A DNA stretch of 5,656 nucleotides from an uncultured Ruminococcus sp. (lineage in GTDB: Bacteria; Bacillota; Clostridia; Oscillospirales; Ruminococcaceae). The position numbers and the translations under genes are program-made. A model generated the notes under the pieces. It saw only the letters and a list, made by a program, of their open reading frames with translations. It was not told where the DNA came from and did no database searches. How positions within the stretch are numbered: the stretch's first letter is position 1; the number at the start of each line of letters is the position of its first letter. This document shows, piece after piece, positions 1 to 5,024 of the stretch. Location: NCBI GenBank assembly GCA_937898375.1, contig CALEJX010000257.1:1-5656 (forward strand), written 5' to 3'.

Positions 1-10
1 ATAAAAATTA

Positions 11-39
11 TCCCATAGTTTCGGCTGTGGGATTTTTTT
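11..39 (+). terminator. Intrinsic terminator of an upstream gene
   Basis: An 8-bp hairpin stem (TCCCATAG at 11-18 with CTGTGGGA at 25-32, one G-U wobble) closes a 6-base loop and is followed directly by seven T residues (33-39). This is a typical Rho-independent terminator for + strand transcription entering from outside the window. The gene it ends is not visible. It also insulates the DUF4317 promoter that begins 12 bases later. Confidence 0.85.
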
Positions 40-50
40 GTTTGCGGCAC

Positions 51-79
51 TTGAAAAATCTGTACATTTGTGCTATAAT
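51..79 (+). promoter_or_regulatory. Sigma-A promoter of the DUF4317 gene
   Basis: A TTGAAA -35 box (51-56) and a perfect TATAAT -10 box (74-79) are separated by 17 bp. A TG dinucleotide at 71-72 makes an extended -10. Transcription should start near position 86, leaving a leader of about 24 nt that carries the GGGAGG ribosome binding site at 96-101. The promoter sets the gene start: an in-frame ATG at 38 lies upstream of the -35 box and cannot be used from this promoter. Confidence 0.85.
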
Positions 80-109
80 AAATATACACATTTTCGGGAG
101 GATGCCAAG

Positions 110-1237
110 ATGAACAAAAAGGAAATTAATGAAATAAAGAAAAATTTCAGCGACGATTGCGGTTTTTTCACAGTAAACCACGTTGTTACCGCATTTGTGG
201 ACGCTGAAAAGAATATAAAGTGCAAGACCAATCAGCTTTACAACACCATTCCACAGGACGAGGCGGAGCTTATAATGATAAACCTGAAAAAGGTACTCAG
301 CGGCTCTATCGGCAAAAATCTGCTGGAATATTCGTTCCCTAAGGACGCTTACCTTGAGGGCGGTGCACAGCCTTTAATGTATGAAACTTTGCAAAGCAAA
401 CTTCTTGATGAAGAAAAGGTTGATAACTTCCTCAATGCCATAGTTGAAAAGGTGGAGTATGTGTCAACATATACCATTTTCGCAGCGCATTGTACATATT
501 CAGTGCTGAGAAAGAACAAAATGGACGAGTTCGAGGACGAAGCTGATACAGATTACAACTTTATTGTGACAGCACTTTGCCCTGTAAACCTGCGAATTGA
601 CGGGCTTATATACAACGAACAGGATAACTCTATCGCCAAGAAAGAGTCATGCGACAGAATTGTGGAGCTGCCGAGCGACGGATTTTTGTTCCCGCTTTTC
701 AATGACCGTGCGCCTGATATCAACGGTGTGCTTTACTACACTAAGAATGCCAAAAAGCCGAATACATCTGTTGTTGAGGAGTTTCTTGGCTGTGAGTTTT
801 CAATGACTTGTCAGAACGAAAAGGAAACTTTCAAGGATATCCTCACAAGCGTTGTGGGTGACGAGCTTGACTATGATCTTATCACCACAGTGAATGATAA
901 GATATCCACTTTTGTTGACCAGAATGCACACGAAACTGAGATACCGACCATTGACGAGCATAAGCTCTCGTCAATTCTGTGGGAGGCAGGCGTAAGTCAG
1001 GATAAGCTTGATAATCTGCCTAAAGTGTTTGATGCTGCGGCAGGCGGAAAGCCACTCACGGCGGTAAACCTCGTTGAGAAACGTACTGTCGTATCTGCTC
1101 CAAGCATAACTGTAAACATTGGTAAGGACGCAGTTGACAAGGTGAAAACCCAGATAATTGAAGGCAGAAAATGTCTGATAATCAATCTTGATGATCCAGA
1201 GATAGAGGTCAACGGACTTGAGACTACAATAAAATAG
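110..1237 (+). CDS. DUF4317 family protein, function unknown
   Basis: This 375-residue protein matches what I know of the DUF4317 family, found mainly in Lachnospiraceae and Ruminococcaceae; no biochemical function is established to my knowledge. Recognisable family stretches are the N-terminal MNKKEINEIKK followed by a CGFF/VVTAFVD segment (residues 1-31), a CPVNLRIDGLIY segment (157-168), GFLFPLFNDR (191-200), LYYTKN (208-213) and LGCEFSMT followed by EKETF (226-241). A Gly/Pro-rich region near 310-330 leads to a short C-terminal domain (about 331-375). There is no signal peptide or membrane segment, so it is probably cytosolic. The start at 110 is chosen for GGGAGG at 96-101 (8-nt spacing) and because the promoter lies just upstream. 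It is apparently monocistronic, with its own promoter and terminator. The family call is from memory of its motifs; a function cannot be assigned. Confidence 0.85.
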   Translation: MNKKEINEIKKNFSDDCGFFTVNHVVTAFVDAEKNIKCKTNQLYNTIPQDEAELIMINLKKVLSGSIGKNLLEYSFPKDAYLEGGAQPLMYETLQSKLLDEEKVDNFLNAIVEKVEYVSTYTIFAAHCTYSVLRKNKMDEFEDEADTDYNFIVTALCPVNLRIDGLIYNEQDNSIAKKESCDRIVELPSDGFLFPLFNDRAPDINGVLYYTKNAKKPNTSVVEEFLGCEFSMTCQNEKETFKDILTSVVGDELDYDLITTVNDKISTFVDQNAHETEIPTIDEHKLSSILWEAGVSQDKLDNLPKVFDAAAGGKPLTAVNLVEKRTVVSAPSITVNIGKDAVDKVKTQIIEGRKCLIINLDDPEIEVNGLETTIK

Positions 1238-1241
1238 GTAC

Positions 1242-1270
1242 AAAAAAGGCAGCTTAGTGCTGCCTTTTCT
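1242..1270. terminator. Bidirectional terminator between convergent genes
   Basis: AAAAGGCAGC (1244-1253) pairs perfectly with GCTGCCTTTT (1259-1268) around a 5-base loop. The A tract on the left and T tract on the right give a U-tailed hairpin in both directions. It lies 4 bp after the DUF4317 stop codon and directly abuts the stop codon of the minus-strand YfcE-type gene (1271-1273), so it probably ends both transcripts. Confidence 0.9.
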
Positions 1271-1786
1271 TTATATAAGCTCACCAAACATGAATTTGCC
1301 GTCCTCTAATATTAGATAGCTGTGTGCAGAATTTTCTTTCGGGATAGATATCGAGCCGGGATTGATGTAAGTGTAATCGCCATGATTTTCTATCACAGGC
1401 ACATGGGTGTGACCATGAAGAAGAATATCGCCCTTTGAAAGTGGCGGCAGATTTGCACAGTTGAATTTGTGACCGTGAGTGGCAAATATTCTCAAACCGT
1501 CACAGCATATGTAAGCATATTCCGCCATAACAGGGAAGTCAAGCACCATTTGATCAACTTCTGTATCGCAATTTCCACGCACGCACAGAAGCTTGTCTTT
1601 CAGCGGATTTAGCATGGCAATGACTTGCTTTGGTGCATATTCCTGCGGCAGATCATTTCTTGGTCCGTGATAGAGAATATCTCCCAAAAGAATGAGCTTT
1701 TCTGCACCGCTTTGCTCGAAAGCTTCAAGCATTTTTTTGCACCAGTAAGCCGAACCATGAATGTCCGACGCTATCATAAGTTTCAT
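1271..1786 (-). CDS. yfcE: YfcE-type metallophosphoesterase (phosphodiesterase)
   Basis: The 171-residue protein is a calcineurin-like metallophosphoesterase closely resembling E. coli YfcE, a Mn-dependent phosphodiesterase active on artificial substrates such as bis-pNPP; its natural substrate is unclear. The full dinuclear metal site is visible: SDIHGS (D8, H10), LGDILYHGPRN (D36), VRGNCD (N72), THGH (H104) and GHTHVP (H126, H128). The segments GNCDTEVDQM (71-80) and NPGSISIPK (142-150) are YfcE subfamily signatures. Length is near the family norm (E. coli about 184); the C-terminal end is slightly shorter. It is cytosolic, with no signal peptide. The ATG at 1784-1786 is preceded by AAAGGAG (RBS at 1794-1800, 7-nt gap). 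The stop codon of the PIN-like gene overlaps this RBS, so the two genes are co-transcribed and probably translationally coupled. It is the last gene of the three-gene operon. Confidence 0.95.
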   Translation of the reverse strand: MKLMIASDIHGSAYWCKKMLEAFEQSGAEKLILLGDILYHGPRNDLPQEYAPKQVIAMLNPLKDKLLCVRGNCDTEVDQMVLDFPVMAEYAYICCDGLRIFATHGHKFNCANLPPLSKGDILLHGHTHVPVIENHGDYTYINPGSISIPKENSAHSYLILEDGKFMFGELI

Positions 1787-1798
1787 TTTTATGCTCCT

Positions 1799-2983
1799 TT
1801 ATTCATTGATCTCAGTCGCAAGTTTGTGCAAAGACACATACTCTGGCTTTATTGTGTTGTATATTTCGCAGCCCTTTTCCTTTTTGAACTCTTTTACCAT
1901 TCTGATGTAGAGCTGCTGCTTTGTGGCGGCGTCAATGACCGCACTTCTTATAAGTGCCAGCTCGTTTTCATCGCATTTTCCGCTGAGCAGCTCGCCGAGC
2001 TTCACTGACAGCACATCATGGTAAACCACCTTTTCCGTCTCTTGTGCGTTATGAATTTTTTCATTGTTATCAGCCTGCGCATTTTCAGTTTCATAAAGTC
2101 CTTTAAGTCGCAGATATTTCGGCCTGAGCAGTTTGTAGAAATCTGTAGCCTGCTGTTTGTATACCTTTGCGAGTGAGTTGTGAAGCTCTTCTTTTGTGTT
2201 TGATTCCGCAATAAGCTTGCCGATTTCTATTATTTGCTCTTCGCTGCAAACGTCTGCAAGTATGTCATGAAGATTTTGAAACTTGTTTGTGGTACGTTTC
2301 TTTCTTCCTCTTGTTTTTTTGACAGGTGTTTCAGATATGACCGTTTTTTCTTCCGTGGTAAGGTCGGGAGCGCAAGCCTCAGGTTCATCTTCAACTTCTT
2401 CATTCTCGTTATTATCTTCATTGAGTGTGACAGAGTAATCTATGACCGCAGGCTCGGCACTCGGTTCGCCCCCTTCGTCAAGAGTGATGCCTGTCTCTGC
2501 TGTGGTGTCTGCTGCTTCCTGTACATACTCTGTGCTTTCAACTATCGTCTCAGTTGCTTCCTCAGTATCATTGCTTTCCGATGTGTCGATCTTGTTGTTA
2601 GCAAAATTGATCGCAGATTGTATAGTTCTTGTTCTATAGACTGTAGCGTTTGGTGTGTCAACGTACTTTCCGTGCCAAAAATCATGGAGAAAATCAAAGC
2701 CCCTGTCATTGCTGATAACAAAAATATTTGTGTAAGTATCCTTTGCGACGAGATATCCGAGAAGCGTTGAAAGCTGAAAATCAAGTGCATTTTTGCCGCC
2801 CACATTTACCTTGAAGTACTCTATGTCTGCCTTGGAAGTAAGCACTTTCTGGTGCATTTCAAAGTTAATGGTATCGGAATTTTCGCTGTAAAAAATTATG
2901 ACTGTGTCCGTTTCTGTCAGATTGTCAACGCCTTGAAGTCCTTTGGATTTGACGTTTTCAAAGTCCACCAAATATATTTTCAT
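1799..2983 (-). CDS. PIN-like (NYN-type) domain protein with acidic linker and duplicated C-terminal domain
   Basis: The 394-residue protein has an N-terminal PIN-like domain (about 1-128) resembling the Firmicutes PIN-like family I recall as Pfam PIN_7. Acidic residues expected of a metal-dependent nuclease site are present: D7 and E9 in LVDFENVKSKGL, D68 in GGKNALDFQLST, and D93 and D97 in ISNDRGFDFL. RNase activity is inferred from the fold, not shown. Residues 132-212 form an acidic, low-complexity linker without Lys or Arg, followed by a basic patch (VKKTRGRKKR, 221-230) that could touch nucleic acid. Two diverged copies of a ~60-residue helical domain follow (238-296 and 329-388), each ending in a P-x-Y-x-x-L-x-x-L motif. 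There is no signal peptide. The ATG at 2981-2983 follows an AGGA RBS (2993-2996, 9-nt gap). The gene starts 6 bp after the SGNH stop codon and precedes yfcE by 12 bp. It is much larger than toxin-type PIN proteins and has no antitoxin neighbour. The biological role is unknown. Confidence 0.8.
   Translation of the reverse strand: MKIYLVDFENVKSKGLQGVDNLTETDTVIIFYSENSDTINFEMHQKVLTSKADIEYFKVNVGGKNALDFQLSTLLGYLVAKDTYTNIFVISNDRGFDFLHDFWHGKYVDTPNATVYRTRTIQSAINFANNKIDTSESNDTEEATETIVESTEYVQEAADTTAETGITLDEGGEPSAEPAVIDYSVTLNEDNNENEEVEDEPEACAPDLTTEEKTVISETPVKKTRGRKKRTTNKFQNLHDILADVCSEEQIIEIGKLIAESNTKEELHNSLAKVYKQQATDFYKLLRPKYLRLKGLYETENAQADNNEKIHNAQETEKVVYHDVLSVKLGELLSGKCDENELALIRSAVIDAATKQQLYIRMVKEFKKEKGCEIYNTIKPEYVSLHKLATEINE
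1820..1999 (-). repeat. Second copy of the duplicated C-terminal domain of the PIN-like protein
   Basis: Residues 329-388 align with residues 238-296 over about 60 positions with one single-residue gap. Shared positions include the leading L-x-x-x-L, a Cys at domain position 9, Glu at 11, the T-K-x-x-L motif at 26-30, Lys at 36 and 39, and the closing Y-x-x-x-x-P-x-Y-x-x-L-x-x-L. Identity is about a quarter, so this is an old duplication visible only in protein. Confidence 0.65.
2096..2272 (-). repeat. First copy of the duplicated C-terminal domain of the PIN-like protein
   Basis: Residues 238-296, running from LHDILADVC to PKYLRLKGL, form a predicted helical unit matched by residues 329-388. 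A polar, Asn- and Glu-rich spacer (297-328) separates the copies. I do not recognise the domain; it may serve in protein-protein or nucleic-acid binding. Confidence 0.65.
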
Positions 2984-2989
2984 GATAAA

Positions 2990-3991
2990 TTATCCTTTCT
3001 TTCTGTGTCGTATAAGCGCCGCAGCAGCGATTATAACAATAAGTCCGCCTGCAGCTGTTGCTGTAATGAGTATGGCATTTTTTTTCTTGTCACCGCTCTC
3101 ACTGCTGTCAGGAACGGTCTCCTCATAGGTGTACTTCTTCGTTCTTATCACCTTGTCGATACATGATGCAATAAGTGCGTGACCGTCCTTATTTGGGTGT
3201 ATATCAAAGTCATTTATGTTGGTAAGCTCTTTGCCGTGTCCGCTGAACTCGCTGTACACGTCCGCCACCATGTATCGTTCATTGCCATTTTCATCTGTGG
3301 CATGGTCTTTGATAATGCTGTTGAGTTTTGATATTTTTTCTTTAGACATGCTTTGAAAAATTGCCGCTGCAGTGAAGTTATCAAGCGGATCATAAAGTGT
3401 CTGAACTATTATCTCGCCGTCGCTCTTGGTTTTAATTGTATCAATTATATCATCAAGAGTACCAGAGAACTCTTTCAGCGCTTTATCCATATCATCAGAC
3501 AAATCTTTCATATCCATGGCAATACCCATTATATCCTTGGTCTTGTCCATAATATCAGACATTGTTGTATCAGGAGTAATGCCAAGATCGTTCATGAGAA
3601 AGTCAAGAAAAAGCCCGAGAATATCGTTGCCGCCTATGGATATTATAACAGCGTCACTGTCTGCAAGGTCTGCGTCATACTCACCTGTCTTTATATGTTC
3701 AAGAAGCTGTTGGGAAGTATCGCCCACAACTGAGGAGTTCACAAGCTTGCAGCCGCCGTATTCTTTAAGTTCAGTGTCATACTGATCGTGAAGAAGATTT
3801 GCATAAGATGCACAGGAATATCTGTCCTCACTGTAACCCTCTAGACCATATCCAGCGGCAATCGAGTCCCCAAGCACAAGTATATCAGGTGGGACATTGA
3901 CTTCATGTTTTATTACCTCAGCAGAATAGGTAAGGGATGCGGCGCACGCCATGACAGCCGCAGTAAAAAATGCCGTCAATCGTCTTAACAT
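2990..3991 (-). CDS. Exported, membrane-anchored SGNH/GDSL hydrolase
   Basis: This 333-residue protein is an SGNH-fold esterase or lipase outside the cytoplasmic membrane. A Sec signal peptide (residues 1 to about 24: basic MLRR, hydrophobic core, small residues near A24) opens it. The catalytic blocks are in order: GDSIAAGYG with nucleophile S43, VVGDTS with oxyanion Gly G90, IGGND with N122, and FDIHPNKDGH with H265; the Asp partner is D263 or D261, since the spacing is not the classic D-x-x-H. An Asp- and Met-rich insert with no counterpart in minimal SGNH enzymes covers about 128-190. At the C terminus a Ser/Glu-rich stretch (292-300) and KKK lead into one transmembrane helix (305-327) and a basic tail (RHRKKG), anchoring the enzyme with its active domain outside. 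No LPXTG motif is seen. Substrate is unknown; carbohydrate deacetylation or lipid ester hydrolysis are both possible. The ATG at 3989-3991 follows AGGAG (4000-4004, 8-nt gap). It is the first gene of the operon. Confidence 0.9.
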   Translation of the reverse strand: MLRRLTAFFTAAVMACAASLTYSAEVIKHEVNVPPDILVLGDSIAAGYGLEGYSEDRYSCASYANLLHDQYDTELKEYGGCKLVNSSVVGDTSQQLLEHIKTGEYDADLADSDAVIISIGGNDILGLFLDFLMNDLGITPDTTMSDIMDKTKDIMGIAMDMKDLSDDMDKALKEFSGTLDDIIDTIKTKSDGEIIVQTLYDPLDNFTAAAIFQSMSKEKISKLNSIIKDHATDENGNERYMVADVYSEFSGHGKELTNINDFDIHPNKDGHALIASCIDKVIRTKKYTYEETVPDSSESGDKKKNAILITATAAGGLIVIIAAAALIRHRKKG

Positions 3992-4035
3992 CTTATCATC
4001 TCCTATATAAATATATTACTATCATTCTATAGTAT

Positions 4036-4064
4036 ATTGTACCACATTCAGGACGATTGTACAA
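4036..4064 (-). promoter_or_regulatory. Sigma-A promoter of the SGNH-PIN-yfcE operon
   Basis: Read on the minus strand, TTGTAC (4059-4064) and TACAAT (4036-4041) form -35 and -10 boxes with a 17-bp spacer. A TGG triplet just before TACAAT gives an extended -10. Transcription should start near 4029, about 25 nt before the AGGAG site of the hydrolase gene. Both boxes overlap the ATTGTAC direct repeat, which suits control by a bound regulator. Confidence 0.7.
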
Positions 4065-4102
4065 CATATTTTTGAAATTTCTTGACTTTTTTCATATGTT
4101 GT
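4061..4102. repeat. 9-bp inverted repeat, candidate AraC-family operator
   Basis: ACAACATAT (4061-4069) and ATATGTTGT (4094-4102) are exact reverse complements with centres 33 bp apart, close to three helical turns. There is no T tract after the second arm and the loop is 24 bases long, so a DNA-bound operator is likelier than a terminator. A third, partial copy (ACCACAT, 4041-4047) lies in the same orientation as the left arm, 20 bp away. Confidence 0.55.
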
Positions 4103-4110
4103 GATAATAT
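4082..4110 (+). promoter_or_regulatory. Sigma-A promoter of the AraC-family gene
   Basis: TTGACT (4082-4087) and TAATAT (4105-4110) are 17 bp apart, with TGA directly before the -10 box acting as an extended -10 element. Transcription should start near 4117. The right arm of the inverted repeat lies in the spacer, so a protein bound there could block the promoter, pointing to autoregulation. An ATG at 4124 would leave almost no leader, favouring the ATG at 4154. Confidence 0.65.
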
Positions 4111-4153
4111 ATAATAAAAGAATATGAAATCAGTTTGGAAAGCGAGATTTATT

Positions 4154-4984
4154 ATGACTGACTATTATTATCCTGTCCTGAGCGACGAAACAAGCCTGCC
4201 TTTGTATGTTCTTGGTATCGGTGCGAGAGACAGAGAGTTCCATTTTGTGAGAGATGAGGGCTATCCTAATCATCAGATCATATACTGCACCCGTGGTCAG
4301 GGACACATTATTTTTGAGGGTCACGAGTATGATATAAAGCCTGGAGACGCATTTTATCTTCCGCCGTCTGTGCCGCACGAGTATTACCCTGTTGGTGACA
4401 TATGGGAAACTCACTGGATAACATTTGAGGGCAGGGAAGCTGTGGAAATGCTCAAGCATATCAAGCTTGAGAAAGCTAAGGTGTTCCATATAAATGATAT
4501 CAATGCGGTCGATGCCATATTCAAGAAGATACTTTACCTTATGAAGACCAATTATTACTACTGTGGTCATCAGTGCTCGGCGTATCTCTATCAGTTCCTT
4601 ATCGAACTGCACAGAGTTGTAAATCTGCAAAACGGCAGTCAGGACGGACAGAAGCTCAATCAGCTACAGCCTGTAATTGATTATATTGACAAGAATTTCA
4701 GAAAAGAACTTACCCTTGTGGAGCTTTCCGATCTTATCGATCTTTCGCCGCAGTATCTTTGCAGACTTTTCAAAGAATGTCTTAGCCTAAGACCATTTGA
4801 GTATCTTGCTAGAAAGCGTATTCAGCAGGCGAAACTACTGCTTTTGGAAGATAAGCTCAACATCAATGAGATCGCTGCAGAGGTTGGATATAACGATTGC
4901 AGCTATTTCTGCGCTGTGTTCAAAAAGCACGAAATGCTGTCCCCTGCGGAGTTCCGTTCACTTCATAAAAAAGCCGGAAGCTAA
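4154..4984 (+). CDS. AraC-family transcriptional regulator with cupin sensor domain
   Basis: The 276-residue protein is a DNA-binding regulator with an N-terminal AraC-type cupin domain (about 15-85) and a C-terminal double helix-turn-helix (about 170-272). The cupin shows the usual series NHQIIYCTRGQGHIIFEG (39-56), IKPGDAFYLPP (61-71) and VPHEYYPVG (73-81). The first HTH covers about 187-210 (LVELSDLIDLSPQYLCRLFK), the second about 235-258, followed by the family signature VFKKHEMLSPAEFR (255-268). Such proteins commonly sense sugars in Firmicutes; the effector here is unknown. I chose the ATG at 4154 because a purine-rich stretch with GGA (4137-4146) precedes it and the promoter predicts transcription from about 4117; the in-frame ATG at 4124 (10 more residues) lacks a ribosome binding site and is nearly leaderless. 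It lies divergent to the SGNH operon, the likeliest target besides itself. No sugar transporter or glycosidase is in view. Confidence 0.9.
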   Translation: MTDYYYPVLSDETSLPLYVLGIGARDREFHFVRDEGYPNHQIIYCTRGQGHIIFEGHEYDIKPGDAFYLPPSVPHEYYPVGDIWETHWITFEGREAVEMLKHIKLEKAKVFHINDINAVDAIFKKILYLMKTNYYYCGHQCSAYLYQFLIELHRVVNLQNGSQDGQKLNQLQPVIDYIDKNFRKELTLVELSDLIDLSPQYLCRLFKECLSLRPFEYLARKRIQQAKLLLLEDKLNINEIAAEVGYNDCSYFCAVFKKHEMLSPAEFRSLHKKAGS

Positions 4985-4991
4985 AAATATA

Positions 4992-5024
4992 AGACCCACG
5001 GAAATATCCTGTGGGTCTGTTTTT
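4992..5024. terminator. Terminator between the AraC-family gene and mnmA
   Basis: AGACCCACGG (4992-5001) pairs with CCTGTGGGTCT (5008-5018), giving 10 base pairs with one bulged T and a 6-base loop. Five T residues (5020-5024) follow for + strand transcription, starting 7 bp after the AraC-family stop codon. The stop codon of the convergent mnmA (5023-5025) lies within this T tract. On the minus strand the tail is a weaker TTATATTTTTA, so it may serve both genes. Confidence 0.85.

Larger units (their letters stand above)
3992..4153. promoter_or_regulatory. Divergent promoter region between SGNH operon and AraC regulator
   Basis: This AT-rich 162-bp gap holds two back-to-back sigma-A promoters and repeated half-sites. 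A perfect 9-bp inverted repeat (ACAACATAT at 4061-4069, ATATGTTGT at 4094-4102) places one arm on the -35 box of the minus-strand promoter and the other in the spacer of the plus-strand promoter. A direct repeat (ATTGTACNACAT at 4036-4047 and 4056-4067, 11 of 12 bases equal) is spaced exactly 20 bp. These are plausible operators for the adjacent AraC-family regulator; binding is inferred. Confidence 0.6.

Noticed and set aside
38..109. Upstream in-frame ATG at 38 extending the DUF4317 protein by 24 residues
   Set aside because: The extension covers the -35 and -10 boxes of the promoter and has no ribosome binding site; the ATG at 110 has GGGAGG at the right distance and begins at the family's usual N terminus.
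2234..2770. Plus-strand open frame of 178 codons opposite the PIN-like gene
   Set aside because: It lies wholly inside a well-supported gene, has Cys/Phe-rich composition typical of an antisense shadow and no good ribosome binding site.
1799..2983. PIN-domain toxin of a VapBC-like toxin-antitoxin pair
   Set aside because: Toxin PIN proteins are about 130 residues and follow a small antitoxin gene; this one has 394 residues and sits between an esterase and a phosphodiesterase.
2990..3079. Sortase anchoring signal at the C terminus of the SGNH hydrolase
   Set aside because: The helix plus basic tail looks like one, but no LPXTG or known variant precedes the helix, so plain membrane anchoring is the safer reading.
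4061..4102. Inverted repeat as a terminator or riboswitch-like hairpin
   Set aside because: The loop is 24 bases, there is no T tract after the stem, and most of it lies upstream of both predicted transcription starts.
4130..4630. Minus-strand open frame of 166 codons opposite the AraC-family gene
   Set aside because: It overlaps a clear AraC-family coding region and resembles no family; it is a shadow frame.
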